Shown piece after piece: positions 38,282-47,402 of a stretch of DNA of 64,000 bases. The first letter of the stretch is position 1, and each line of letters begins with the position of its first letter. The translations under genes and the position numbers were made by a program. The stretch is from assembly GCF_016613415.1 (NCBI RefSeq), contig NZ_JACWCT010000042.1, positions 25,697-89,696 on the forward strand. The letters run 5' to 3'. Source of the DNA: Methylobacterium ajmalii. Its GTDB lineage: Bacteria > Pseudomonadota > Alphaproteobacteria > Rhizobiales > Beijerinckiaceae. A model generated the notes under the pieces. The model made no database searches. It worked only from the letters and a program-made list of their open reading frames with translations, and was not told the DNA's origin.

Positions 38282-38413
38282 TCCCGGGAAAAGCCCCGGC
38301 TTTATCGGCACATGACCCCGGTGCGAGCCCCCGCGCCCTGGCGAGCGCGGCCGGGCCGGGCTAAGAACGCGGGAGCAACACCCGCGACGCCTCCGCGGGG
38401 TCGAGGGCATGTG

Positions 38414-39100
38414 ATGGGTCGGCTCGCAGGGTTTCCGTTCTTCAAGGACGCGGGCGTCGACCTGACCTCCTACGAATCGCGCTGCATCTGGCGGCGGTTC
38501 GACGCCAACGAGATCCTAGTCGATTTCGACGACGCCTCGACCGACGTCTACCTGCTCGCCTCCGGCGAGGTGCGGATCCTCAACCGGACGCAGTCCGGCA
38601 AGGAGGTGATCCTCGGCGAGATGCGGGCCGGCGAGTTCTTCGGCGAGCTCGCCGCCATCGACGGGGTCAGCCGCTCGGCCAACGTCACGGCGCTGACCCG
38701 CGGCGAGCTCTGCGTGGTGCCGGCCGCGGTCTTCCGCGAGATCGTCTTCGCGGCGCCGCCGATCGCCGACAAGCTGCTGCGGCTGCTGGCCAAGCGCGTG
38801 CGGATGCTCAACGCCCGGCTGATGGAGCACGCGGTCCTCGACCTGCGCCACCGCCTCTACGCCGAATTGCTGCGCCTCTCGGCGCCCCGGCCCGGCACCG
38901 AGGGCGAGCGCGCGGTGAGTCCGCCGCCCTACCACCACGTGCTCGCCGCCCGCATCGGCTGCCGCCGCGAGCAGGTGACGCGGGAATTCACCGTGATGGC
39001 CCAGGAAGGTCTCGTCGACCGGACCCGCGGCGCGCTGATCCTGCGCCGGCCCGACATCCTGGAGGCGCGGGTGGCGGAGGCGCTGCGGGAGGATTCCTGA
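38414..39100 (+). CDS. Crp/Fnr-family regulator
   Basis: A 228-residue regulator. The cyclic-nucleotide-binding-type beta roll spans residues 12-125, with GEFFGELAAIDGVSRSANVTA near residue 76 like the phosphate-binding cassette of CRP (the Arg/Ser pair is kept). The C-terminal winged helix has AARIGCRREQVTREFTVMAQEGLV. No Fnr-type cysteine cluster is present, so it should not sense oxygen through Fe-S. cAMP binding is possible. The ATG at 38414 follows GAGGGC; upstream in-frame codons are proline/arginine-rich and not conserved. It is followed by the C45 gene after 24 bases. Confidence 0.88.
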   Translation: MGRLAGFPFFKDAGVDLTSYESRCIWRRFDANEILVDFDDASTDVYLLASGEVRILNRTQSGKEVILGEMRAGEFFGELAAIDGVSRSANVTALTRGELCVVPAAVFREIVFAAPPIADKLLRLLAKRVRMLNARLMEHAVLDLRHRLYAELLRLSAPRPGTEGERAVSPPPYHHVLAARIGCRREQVTREFTVMAQEGLVDRTRGALILRRPDILEARVAEALREDS

Positions 39101-39124
39101 GGCGCCCCCTTCACAAGACCGTCC

Positions 39125-40087
39125 ATGCATAAGACCTTCACGGCCCATCGCGAGGACCGCCCCGGCGCGGCGTGGCTCGCGCGCTTCCGGGCCGGGCGGG
39201 ACGAGGCCGCGCGGTGGTATCTCGGCGACACAGCCGCCCCGCTCCCGCCGGAGGCCTGCCGCGCCGCCCTCGTCCGGCACATGCCCGAGCTCGTCCGGCA
39301 TTACGATGCGGCCTGCGGGCTCGTCGGCGACGACGACCTCGCCCACAGCATCCTCAGCCATTACCGCCCCGCCGCCCACCGGCAGGGCTGCAGCCAGGCG
39401 GTGTGGCTCGGCGAGGACGGGCCGGCTTTGGTGCGCAACTACGACTACCCGCTGACCTCGATCACCGGCCGGATCGAGCGCACCGCCTGGTCGGGCCGGC
39501 AGGTGATCGGGATGGGGCAGCGCCCCTGGGGCGGCTGCCTCGACGGGATGAACGACGACGGGCTCGTCGTCAGCTGCACCCTCGGCGGCATCGCCCGGCG
39601 CGGGGAGGGCTTCGCCATCATCCTGATCCTGCGCTACCTCCTGGAGACCTGCGGCTCGGTGGCCGAGGCGACCGAGGCGTTGCGCGGCCTGCCGCCGACG
39701 CAGCTCCACAACGTCACGCTCCTCGACCGCACCGGCGACCACGCCACACTCTTCCTCGGGCCGCGGCGCGAGGCGGCGGTGACGCGCCAGCGCACCTGCA
39801 CCAACCACCAGGAGCGGGCCTCGCCCGCCTCGCGCTCGGCCCTGCGCCAGGGGGTGCTGGACGAGGCGCTCGCCGACCCCTCGACCACGCTCGCCGGCCT
39901 GACCGCGCGGTTCTTCGATCCGCCGCTCTACTCGCGCAAGGCGGCCTTCACCACCGCCTACACGGCGGTCTACCGGCCGGCCGAGGGGCGCGTGGACTAC
40001 CTCTGGCCCGGCCATCGCTGGAGCCAGAGCTTTTCCCGGTTCGAGGAGGGGGCCTACACGCACGATTACGGCGAGCTGGAGCCGTAG
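39125..40087 (+). CDS. C45-family N-terminal nucleophile acyltransferase/peptidase
   Basis: A 320-residue protein of the acyl-CoA:6-aminopenicillanate acyltransferase family (peptidase family C45). These NTN hydrolases cleave themselves before a Cys, here Cys89 in HRQGCSQAVW, which becomes the nucleophile. VRNYDYPLT (Asn-Tyr-Asp), GGCLDGMNDDGLVVS and CTNHQE (substrate Asn/His region) are typical. Bacterial homologues hydrolyse acylated amino acids, choloylglycines or penicillin-like amides. It may be co-transcribed with the Crp/Fnr gene. Substrate unknown. Confidence 0.85.
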   Translation: MHKTFTAHREDRPGAAWLARFRAGRDEAARWYLGDTAAPLPPEACRAALVRHMPELVRHYDAACGLVGDDDLAHSILSHYRPAAHRQGCSQAVWLGEDGPALVRNYDYPLTSITGRIERTAWSGRQVIGMGQRPWGGCLDGMNDDGLVVSCTLGGIARRGEGFAIILILRYLLETCGSVAEATEALRGLPPTQLHNVTLLDRTGDHATLFLGPRREAAVTRQRTCTNHQERASPASRSALRQGVLDEALADPSTTLAGLTARFFDPPLYSRKAAFTTAYTAVYRPAEGRVDYLWPGHRWSQSFSRFEEGAYTHDYGELEP

Positions 40088-40146
40088 CGGCGGACCCGCG
40101 CGGACGGGATCGGGGACCGGACGGTCCGGCGGATCGGGGACGGCGC

Positions 40147-41116
40147 ATGCGGATGCTGGTGCTCGGCGGCACGCAATTCCTGGGTCGGGCGGTCGCCGCG
40201 CGGGCGGTCGGGCGCGGCCACGCCGTCACCTGCGCGGCGCGAGGACGCTCCGGCGCCGCCCCGCCGGGCGCCCGCTTCGTCGCGATCGACCGCGACCGGG
40301 CGCACGGGCTCGACGCCCTGAGGGGGGAGACCTTCGACGCGGCGGTGGACGTGGCACGCGATCCGGGCCGGGTCCGGCGGGCGCTGGCGGCGCTCGCGGG
40401 CCGGGTCGGGCACTGGACCTTCGTGTCGACGACGAGCGTCTACGCCGACACGGCCACGCGCGGGCAGACGGCCCGCACCGCGCCGCTCCTGGCGCCGTCC
40501 GACGACGGACCCTACGGGGCCGCCAAGGTCGCCTCCGAGCGGGCCTTCGACCGCGACGCCCTGATCTGCCGGGCGGGCCTGATCGTCGGCCCCGGCGATC
40601 CGACCGGGCGGTTCTCGTACTGGATCGCGCAGCTCGCGCGGCGGGGAGGTGCTGGCGCCGGCAGAGCCCGACGATCCGGTCCAGTGGATCGACGTCCGCG
40701 ACCTCGCGGCCTGGATCGTCCACGCGGCGGAACGTGGTCTCGCCGGGCCGTTCGACGCGGTCGGGCCGCCTTGCACCCGTCGCGCCTTCATCGACACCTG
40801 CGCTAACGCCCTCGGCTCGGCCTGCACCTCTGCGTGGGTGGATCCGGCCTTCCTCGACCGCCACGGGGTAGGGCGCGAATCCGGCCCGTTCTCCCTGCCG
40901 CTGCCCCTGCCGGACACGATCGGCGACGCCTCGCGCGACGTCGCGGCGACGCTGGCGGCGGGCCTGAGCGTGCGGCCCCTGGGGGAGACCGCCCGCGACA
41001 CGCTTGGCTGGCTGGAGGCGACCGGCGGTCCCATCACGGGTCTGACGGCGGGCGAGGAGGCGGCCCTGCTGGCCGCCCGGCACGCGGAGCGGGGCTACCG
41101 CCCCTCCGGCCCGTAG
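40147..41116 (+). pseudogene. NAD-dependent epimerase/reductase with a 1-nt frameshift
   Basis: Two frames join to make one extended-SDR protein of about 322 residues. The first holds the NAD motif MRMLVLGGTQFLGRAVAARA and YGAAKVASERAF (the Tyr-x3-Lys pair) and runs to about residue 168 (YWIAQLARR). Then a GGGG run at 40643-40646 breaks the frame; the continuation EVLAPAEPDDPVQWIDVRDLA, GPFDAVGP and a normal C-terminus is in the other frame. Total length is 3n+1, as for the SDR at 30790, so a single inserted base explains it. The domain resembles the isoflavone-reductase-like or CsrA-type epimerases. Its end overlaps the TetR gene by 22 bases. Confidence 0.8.
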
Positions 41117-41757
41117 GCCGCGAGGAAGACCCGCACGGCTTCCGCCACCCAGTAGGTCGTCTCGGCCTCGGTCGGCGGGTCGCCGACGGCGAAGAGCAGG
41201 CGGCGCATCGTGGTGGCGGCGCAGAGGTCGAAGAAGTGGCGGGCGGCGAGGTCGGAATCCATCGCCCGCAGGCGGCCGGCGGCGACCTGGGCGTCGAGAT
41301 AGGCCCGCAGCCGCGTGCGGCCGAGCAGCGGCCCCGCCTCGTAGAAGGCCCGGCCGAAGCGCGGGAATTTTTCCGCCGCGCCGATCACCATCCGCACCGA
41401 GGCGATGTGGTCGGGCCGGACCATCGCCTCCATCAGGCTGGTGCCGAGGCGGCGCAGGACGGCGGCGATGTCGGGGTCGTCGTGGTCGAGCCGGCAGATG
41501 TTTTCCGCGAGGCTGCGCTTCTCCTCGATCGTCAGCGCCTCGAACAGCGATTCCTTGCTCTCGAAATAGACGTAGAGCGTTCCCTTCGAGACCCCGGCCG
41601 CCTTGGCGATCGCCCCCATGCTGGCGCCGTCGAAGCCGCTGGCGAGGAACACCTCGCGGGCGCCGTCCAGGATCTGGCGGCGCTTGTCGGTCTCGGCGGG
41701 GCCCGCCTCGGCGAGCGGGTCGGCGGTGGTGCGGTCGATGCTCATGGTCGGAGCCAT
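41095..41757 (-). CDS. TetR-family repressor of the adjacent efflux genes
   Basis: A repressor of about 220 residues. The HTH is GASMGAIAKAAGVSKGTLYVYFESKE (residues 45-70 approximately), and the C-terminal part has the AcrR-type TetR_C_39-like ligand domain (ARHFFDLCAATTMRRLLF). It is divergent from hlyD-emrB. A 21-bp perfect palindrome lies in the 150-base gap, so it most likely represses both itself and the pump. Starts at 41757 or 41745 (both ATG) are possible and neither has a good ribosome site. Confidence 0.88.
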   Translation of the reverse strand: MAPTMSIDRTTADPLAEAGPAETDKRRQILDGAREVFLASGFDGASMGAIAKAAGVSKGTLYVYFESKESLFEALTIEEKRSLAENICRLDHDDPDIAAVLRRLGTSLMEAMVRPDHIASVRMVIGAAEKFPRFGRAFYEAGPLLGRTRLRAYLDAQVAAGRLRAMDSDLAARHFFDLCAATTMRRLLFAVGDPPTEAETTYWVAEAVRVFLAAYGPEGR

Positions 41758-41789
41758 TGTGGGGGCGCGGCCGCCGCGGTCAACCGGGC

Positions 41790-41833
41790 GTGTGCGCTGC
41801 ACACGGCCTCGATTGACCGAACGGTTCGGTCAA
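41790..41833. promoter_or_regulatory. TetR operator region with two dyads
   Basis: A 21-bp perfect palindrome at 41813-41833, arms TTGACCGAAC and GTTCGGTCAA around a central G, lies between the divergent tetR and hlyD genes and overlaps a TTGACC -35-like hexamer. Just before it, GTGTGC-GCT-GCACAC (41790-41804) is a second dyad. The first is a textbook TetR site. Confidence 0.8.
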
Positions 41834-41906
41834 CGTAGTATCGTGACCGTTCGAGAGCCGTCAATCGATTCGAATCGGGCGATTCGGGTCGGTGCGGCTG
41901 GGACGG

Positions 41907-43154
41907 ATGACGACGATGGCGTTTCGAGACGATTACGCGCAGGGCCGGCCCGCCGGCGAGGCGCCCACCAAGGCGGCTCCCCAGGCCGAGGCCCCGGCGC
42001 CTATCCCGCCCGCGGGCGCGCCCGCCAAGGGCAAGCGTCCCTTACGCCGCCTGGTCCTGCTCGCGCTGCTGCTCGGCGGCGGCGCCTACGGCGCCTCGGC
42101 GGGCCACGAGTGGTGGACGACCGGCCGCTTCTTCGTCACCACCGACGACGCCTACGTCCAGGCCGACATCTCGACCCTGGCCGCCAAGGTCTCGGGCTAC
42201 CTCGAGGCGGTGCCGGTGGTGAACGGCCAGGCGGTCAAGGCCGGCGACGTCGTCGCGCGGATCGAGGACGGCGACTACCGCCTGGCTCTCAAGGCCGCCG
42301 AGGACAAGCTGGCGACGCAGGGCAGCGTGATCGCCCGCATCGCCCGCCAGGCCGAGGCCGCCCGGGCCCAGGTGCTGCAGGGACGGGCCCAGATCGACGC
42401 CGCCAAGGCCGACCAGGTCCGGGCCGCCGCCGACTACCAGCGCCAGACCCAGCTCGCCCTGTCCGAATTCGCCGCCAAGTCGCGCCTGGAGCAGTCGCGG
42501 GCCGACCGCGACCGCTCGGACGCCACCGTCAAGGGCGCCGAGGCCAACCTGATCGCGCTCCAGGCCAACGTCGCGGTGCTGGAGGCCCAGACCCTCGAGG
42601 CCGAGAACCTCGCCGCCGAACTGCGCACCGCCGTCGACCGGGCGAAGCGCGACCTGTCCTTCACGGTCCTGCGCGCGCCCTTCGACGGGGTGATCGGCAA
42701 CAAGGCGACGGAGGCCGGCGCCTATGTCGGGCCGGGCTCGCGCATCGCCGCGCTCGTGCCGCTCCAGAGCGCCCGGGTCGACGCCAACTTCAAGGAGACC
42801 CAGCTCGGCCGGGTCCGGGTCGGCCAGCCGGTCCACATCCGGGTCGATGCCTGGCCCGACCGCGACATCCTCGGTACCGTCGAGAGCCTGTCGCCGGCCT
42901 CCGGCTCGGTGTTCAGCCTGCTGCCGCCGGACAACGCCACCGGCAACTTCACCAAGATCGTCCAGCGCCTGCCCGTCCGGGTGCGGGTGCCCGAGGAGGT
43001 CGCCCGCGAGGGCCTGCTGCGGCCGGGCCTCTCGGTGGTGGTGCGGGTCGATACCCGCGGCCTCGACGAGACCAAGCCGCCGGCCCCGATCGACCCGCAC
43101 CGGGCGGTGTCGGAGGGTGGGGCGGCGGCGTCGGTGCGCACGGCGGGTCGTTGA
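41907..43154 (+). CDS. HlyD/EmrA-family membrane-fusion protein
   Basis: A periplasmic adaptor of about 415 residues for a DHA2-type pump. A cytoplasmic proline/alanine-rich tail precedes one membrane helix (RLVLLALLLGGGAYGASAG). Biotinyl-lipoyl-like strands (TTDDAYVQADISTLAAKVSGYL) are typical of EmrA; a long coiled coil follows (residues 130-235) and the second lipoyl strand is FTVLRAPFDGVIGNKATEAGAYV. The start could be the GTG at 41892 or the ATG at 41916; 41907 follows GGGACGG. It is followed by the MFS gene after a 254-base gap holding a palindromic repeat. Confidence 0.9.
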   Translation: MTTMAFRDDYAQGRPAGEAPTKAAPQAEAPAPIPPAGAPAKGKRPLRRLVLLALLLGGGAYGASAGHEWWTTGRFFVTTDDAYVQADISTLAAKVSGYLEAVPVVNGQAVKAGDVVARIEDGDYRLALKAAEDKLATQGSVIARIARQAEAARAQVLQGRAQIDAAKADQVRAAADYQRQTQLALSEFAAKSRLEQSRADRDRSDATVKGAEANLIALQANVAVLEAQTLEAENLAAELRTAVDRAKRDLSFTVLRAPFDGVIGNKATEAGAYVGPGSRIAALVPLQSARVDANFKETQLGRVRVGQPVHIRVDAWPDRDILGTVESLSPASGSVFSLLPPDNATGNFTKIVQRLPVRVRVPEEVAREGLLRPGLSVVVRVDTRGLDETKPPAPIDPHRAVSEGGAAASVRTAGR

Positions 43155-43206
43155 GGCGGAAACGCGCGCGCCCCGAGGCCCGTCCACCAGATGTGACACC
43201 CTCGGC

Positions 43207-43346
43207 GTCATCCTGGGGCTCGCCGAAGGCGAGAACCCGGGATCCGTAAACGCCGAGGGCGCCGAACGAGGCGGGACGCGATTTGCTCCATCCTGCAAGG
43301 GCGGCGGTTATGGATCCCGGGCTCCGCTGCGCGGCCCCGGGATGAC
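43207..43346. repeat. 140-bp palindromic repeat of a second family
   Basis: The ends are inverted: GTCATCC at 43207 and GGATGAC at 43340-43346, continuing inward with GGGGC/GCCCC and with GGGATCC/GGATCCC. A small hairpin CTCGCC-GAA-GGCGAG lies in the left half. The sequence is unrelated to the 193-bp elements. It sits inside the adaptor-pump operon and may lower or uncouple expression of the second gene. Confidence 0.65.
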
Positions 43347-43408
43347 CCTGTGAGGTGGAAACGCCTCCGCACACTCGATGATTTTCTCCCTTGGCAGGCT
43401 TATCCGAC

Positions 43409-44971
43409 ATGGTCGCGCCCCCCGCGCCCGCCGACGCGCCGATCGACCGCCGCCGCATGGTGGCGTTCGTCTGCATGGTGTTCGGGATGTTCATGGCGAT
43501 CCTGGACATCCAGATCGTCTCGGCCTCGCTCGCCGAGATCCAGGCCGGCCTCTCGGCCTCGGCCGACGAGATCCCGTGGGTGCAGACGAGCTACCTCATC
43601 GCCGAGGTGATCTCGATCCCGCTGTCGGGCACCCTGTCGCGGGTGCTCTCGACCCGCTGGATGTTCGTGATCTCGGCCGGCGGCTTCACCCTGATGAGCC
43701 TGATGTGCGCCACCTCGTCGACGATCGGCGAGATGATTTTCTGGCGCGCCCTGCAGGGGTTCATCGGCGGCGGCATGATCCCGACGGTGTTCGCCTCGGC
43801 CTTCACGATCTTCCCGGCGTCCAAACGCAGCATCGTCTCGCCGATGATCGGGCTGGTCGCGACGCTCGCCCCGACCATCGGCCCCACTGTCGGCGGCTAC
43901 CTCACCGACCTGTTCAACTGGCACTGGCTCTTCCTCGTCAACATCGTGCCGGGCATCTTCGTCACGGTCTCGACCTACCTGCTGGTCGATTTCGACAAGC
44001 CGAACTTCGACCTCCTCAAGCGCTTCGACTGGGCCGGCCTCGGCCTGATGGCGGCCTTCCTCGGCTGCCTCGAATACGTGCTGGAGGAGGGCCCGACCCA
44101 CGACTGGTTCCAGGAGGAGGCGATCTTCGCCGCGGCCATCGTCTGCGGCATCGCCTGCATCGGGTTCTTCTGGCGCGCGCTCACCGCCGAGCAGCCGATC
44201 GTGGACCTGCGCGCCTTCTCGGACCGCAACTTCGCCGGCGGCTGCCTGTTCAGCTTCGTCATGGGCATCGGCCTCTACGGCCTGACCTACCTCTATCCGG
44301 TGTATCTCGGCCGGGTGCGCGGCTACTCGGCGCTGCAGATCGGCGAGACAATGTTCGTCTCGGGGCTCTGCATGTTCGCCACCGCGCCGATCGCCGGGCG
44401 CCTCTCGGCCAAGGTCGATCCGCGGATCATGATGGCGATCGGGTTCTCAGGGTTTGCCGCCGGCACCTGGATCGTCACCGGCATCACCAAGGACTGGGAC
44501 TTCTACGAGCTGCTGTGGCCGCAGGTGCTGCGCGGCTGCTCGCTGATGCTGTGCATGATCCCGATCAACAACATCGCGCTCGGCACCCTGCCGCCGGCCC
44601 GGATGAAGAACGCGTCGGGGCTCTACAACCTCACCCGCAACCTCGGCGGCGCGGTGGGGCTGGCGCTGATCAACACCGCGCTCAACGACCGCTGGGACCT
44701 GCACCTCGCCCGCCTGCACGAGCGCTTCACCTGGACCAATCCGATGGTGCTGGAACGCCTCGACAGCATGGCCAAGGGCTTCTCGGGGCTCGCCGGCAAC
44801 CCGGACGCCATGGCGCTGAAAGCCATGATGAACACCGTGCGGCTGCAAGGCCTCCTGATGAGCTTCTCCGACGTTTTCCTGATCCTGACCGTGCTGTTCG
44901 TGCTGATGGCCTGCGCCACGCCGATGATCCGCCGGCCGCGCCCGGGCGGGGCGGGGGCCGACGCGCATTAG
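43409..44971 (+). CDS. DHA2-family MFS multidrug exporter (EmrB/QacA type)
   Basis: A 520-residue proton antiporter with 14 predicted helices. The N-terminal FGMFMAILDIQIVSASLAEIQ, the motif around ISIPLSGTLSRVLSTRW, and the antiporter motif C in LVATLAPTIGPTVGGYLTD are present; the later RMKNASGLYNLTRNLGGAVGLA is the EmrB hallmark. It pairs with the HlyD protein and an outer-membrane duct to expel drugs or acids. The ATG at 43409 has GGCAGG upstream. An earlier TTG at 43391 is possible. Confidence 0.93.
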   Translation: MVAPPAPADAPIDRRRMVAFVCMVFGMFMAILDIQIVSASLAEIQAGLSASADEIPWVQTSYLIAEVISIPLSGTLSRVLSTRWMFVISAGGFTLMSLMCATSSTIGEMIFWRALQGFIGGGMIPTVFASAFTIFPASKRSIVSPMIGLVATLAPTIGPTVGGYLTDLFNWHWLFLVNIVPGIFVTVSTYLLVDFDKPNFDLLKRFDWAGLGLMAAFLGCLEYVLEEGPTHDWFQEEAIFAAAIVCGIACIGFFWRALTAEQPIVDLRAFSDRNFAGGCLFSFVMGIGLYGLTYLYPVYLGRVRGYSALQIGETMFVSGLCMFATAPIAGRLSAKVDPRIMMAIGFSGFAAGTWIVTGITKDWDFYELLWPQVLRGCSLMLCMIPINNIALGTLPPARMKNASGLYNLTRNLGGAVGLALINTALNDRWDLHLARLHERFTWTNPMVLERLDSMAKGFSGLAGNPDAMALKAMMNTVRLQGLLMSFSDVFLILTVLFVLMACATPMIRRPRPGGAGADAH

Positions 44972-44994
44972 ACGCGGCACGGCACACGAGAAAA

Positions 44995-45027
44995 GGCGCC
45001 CCTGCCCGGGATCGGGGCAGGGGCGCC
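44995..45027. terminator. strong hairpin after the efflux operon
   Basis: Arms GGCGCCCCTGCCC and GGGCAGGGGCGCC (13 bp, perfect) enclose a 7-base loop. AAAA precedes it, so on the minus strand it is followed by TTTT, and on the plus strand by a weak AAGTCTATG. It is the best candidate stop for emrB transcription. The rest of the gap to 45378 has no gene and no good promoter. Confidence 0.7.
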
Positions 45028-45378
45028 AAGTCTATGACACGTCTCGGGAGGAGATGCGGAGGCCGCCCGGGTCGAAGGACGCGGCGGGCGGAATCAACGC
45101 GTGTCGGAGGCAAAGCTACACCCGGTTTTCCCGGTTCCACAAGTCTCCGCGGCCCTCGACCTTGGTCCGGGGCGGGTGACCGGGGGTTACTTCTGCGTCA
45201 ACCGGGCGCCGGGAACCGGCCGCGCGGCACCCGGGCAGGGCGCCAGGCCGTTGATTCCCGAAGCCTTTTCCACCCGCGGCCGGCCGTTTCGGCGACGGAG
45301 GCGACCGGCGGTCCTTCCCAGGCGGGCCCGACCCGCGATAAGTGTGGCGCTCCCGCCCGCCCGCGCCGCCCGGACGAC

Positions 45379-46476
45379 GTGACGACGCCTCATCCCTGCG
45401 CGATCCCGCCCGCCACCGGCCACCTCCGCTTCGAGGCGGTCACGAAGCGCTTCGGCGCCCATCCCGCCGTCGACGGCGTCGACCTCGACCTCGCGGCGGG
45501 CGGCGTGTTCTGCCTGCTCGGCCCGTCGGGCTGCGGCAAGTCCACGCTGCTGCGCCTGACCGCCGGCTTCGAGGAACCGAGCTCCGGAAAAATCCTCCTC
45601 GACGGGCGCGACCTCGCCGGGGTGCCGCCGCACCGCCGGCCGGTCAACATGATGTTCCAGTCCTACGCCCTGTTCCCGCACCGGGATGTGGCGGGCAACG
45701 TCGCCTACGGGCTGGAGCGGGAGGGCCTGGGTCGGTCCGAGATTACTGAACGGGTCGCCGAGATGCTGCGCCTCGTCCAGCTCGAGGCCTTCGGCGCCCG
45801 CCGGCCCGACCGGCTCTCCGGCGGCCAGCGCCAGCGGGTCGCGCTCGCCCGGGCGCTGGCCAAGCGGCCCCGGGTGCTGCTCCTCGACGAGCCGCTCGGC
45901 GCCCTCGACCGGGCCCTGCGGGAGGAGACGCAAGCCGAGCTGCGGGCGTTGCAGCGCCGGCTCGGCACCACCTTCGTGGTCGTCACCCACGATCCCGCCG
46001 AGGCGATGGTGCTCGCCGACCGCATCGGTGTGATGGCGGCGGGTCGGCTGGTCCAGGCCGGCGCGGCGGCCGACCTCTACGAGCGACCGGCCACCCGCTA
46101 CGTCGCGGGGCTCCTCGGCGACGTCAACCTGATCGAGGGACGCCTCGGGGCGGGCGGGGCCGGAACCGTGCGCGGCCTCGACACGCCGCTGGGACCGCTC
46201 CGGGCCTTCGACCATCACGGCGCCGGTGAGGCCGGATCTCCCGGCCTCCTGGCGCTCCGGCCCGAGCGGCTGGCGCTGGCGGCCGAGGGGCTGCCGGGCA
46301 CGCTCCTGGACACGACCTATCTCGGCGACCGGATCGTCTGCCGGGTCGGGATGGCGGACGGGCGGGTGCTGCGCGCCGCCCTGCCTCCCGGTGCCGGACC
46401 GGCCCCGGGTGCGGGCGTGCACCTCGCCTTCGCGCCCGAGGCGGCCTCGCTGCTGCCGGGCGGGCCGGCCTCGTGA
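45379..46476 (+). CDS. ABC importer ATPase (PotA/FbpC type)
   Basis: A 365-residue ATPase of the spermidine/putrescine-type importer family. Walker A is LGPSGCGKST near residue 53, the signature [14 protein letters not shown] near 151, Walker B VLLLDEPLGALD, and the switch His in VVVTHDPAEA. A C-terminal TOBE domain (LLALRPERLALAAEG) is present. The start is GTG, with no clear ribosome site. A far longer upstream in-frame extension is out of phase with the MFS gene and not real. It is the first gene of a five-gene block with two permeases, rutA and an amidase. Confidence 0.93.
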   Translation: MTTPHPCAIPPATGHLRFEAVTKRFGAHPAVDGVDLDLAAGGVFCLLGPSGCGKSTLLRLTAGFEEPSSGKILLDGRDLAGVPPHRRPVNMMFQSYALFPHRDVAGNVAYGLEREGLGRSEITERVAEMLRLVQLEAFGARRPDRLSGGQRQRVALARALAKRPRVLLLDEPLGALDRALREETQAELRALQRRLGTTFVVVTHDPAEAMVLADRIGVMAAGRLVQAGAAADLYERPATRYVAGLLGDVNLIEGRLGAGGAGTVRGLDTPLGPLRAFDHHGAGEAGSPGLLALRPERLALAAEGLPGTLLDTTYLGDRIVCRVGMADGRVLRAALPPGAGPAPGAGVHLAFAPEAASLLPGGPAS

Positions 46477-47402
46477 GCGGGCGGCTGCGCGCCTCCCTGC
46501 GGCGGCTGGCGCTGCCGGCGGCGCCGCTCCTGTGGCTCCTCGCCTTCTTCGGCCTGCCCTTCGCGGTGGTGGTGAAGATCAGCCTGTCCGATCCGGCCAC
46601 CGCCCTGCCGCCCTACACCCCGGTGCTCGACTGGGATGCGGGCCTGGCGGCCTGGGCCGACGTGCTCGCCGCCCTCGACTTCGAGAACTACCGCACGCTG
46701 ATCGCGGATCCGCTCTACCTCGACGCGGGGCTGACCTCGCTGAAGGTCGCGCTCGGCGCCACCCTGCTGCTGGCCCTCGTCGGATACCCGATCGCCTACG
46801 CGATGGCGCGGGCGCCGCGGGCCTGGCAGCCGCTCCTCGTCGCCCTGATGGTGATCCCGTTCTGGACGAGCTTCCTGATCCGGGTCTACGCCTGGATCGC
46901 GATCCTGAAGCCCGACGGGCTCCTCAACCAGGCGCTGATCGGGCTCGGGCTCGTCGCGACGCCGGTCGAGATCCTCAACACCCCGGCGGCGGTGATGATC
47001 GGGATGGTCTACGCCTACCTGCCGTTCATGGTGCTGCCGCTCTACGCGGTGCTGGAGCGCCTCGACCGCGGCCTCGTCGAGGCCGCCCGCGACCTCGGCG
47101 CGAGCCGGCTCGCGGCGTTCCGCACCGTGACCCTGCCGCTGTCGCTGCCCGGCCTCGTCGCGGGCGCGCTCCTGTGCTTCATCCCGATCACCGGCGAGTT
47201 CATCATCCCGGACCTGCTCGGCGGCACCGACACCCTGATGCTCGGGCGGGTCCTGTGGAGCGAGTTCTTCTCCAACCGCGACTGGCCGCTCGCGTCGGCG
47301 ATCGCGGTGGTGCTGCTCGCCGTCGTCGCCGGCCCGGTGGTCCTCTTTCGCGAGGCCGAGGCCCGGCGCCTGGAACGACCCGAGACGGGCGATCCGCGAT
47401 GA
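46473..47402 (+). CDS. ABC importer permease (PotB type)
   Basis: A 309-residue permease with six helices and the EAA loop [25 protein letters not shown] near residue 208. [17 protein letters not shown] is the typical PotB third/fourth helix boundary. The GTG start overlaps the ATPase stop (GTGA). It partners the PotC-type permease that follows with another 4-base overlap. No periplasmic binding protein gene is in the operon. Confidence 0.93.
   Translation: MSGRLRASLRRLALPAAPLLWLLAFFGLPFAVVVKISLSDPATALPPYTPVLDWDAGLAAWADVLAALDFENYRTLIADPLYLDAGLTSLKVALGATLLLALVGYPIAYAMARAPRAWQPLLVALMVIPFWTSFLIRVYAWIAILKPDGLLNQALIGLGLVATPVEILNTPAAVMIGMVYAYLPFMVLPLYAVLERLDRGLVEAARDLGASRLAAFRTVTLPLSLPGLVAGALLCFIPITGEFIIPDLLGGTDTLMLGRVLWSEFFSNRDWPLASAIAVVLLAVVAGPVVLFREAEARRLERPETGDPR

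Noticed and set aside
43378-45378. A long plus-strand frame running from before the MFS gene into the PotA-like gene.
   Set aside because: The upstream part is antiphase to the MFS coding sequence and low in complexity. The real start is the GTG at 45379.
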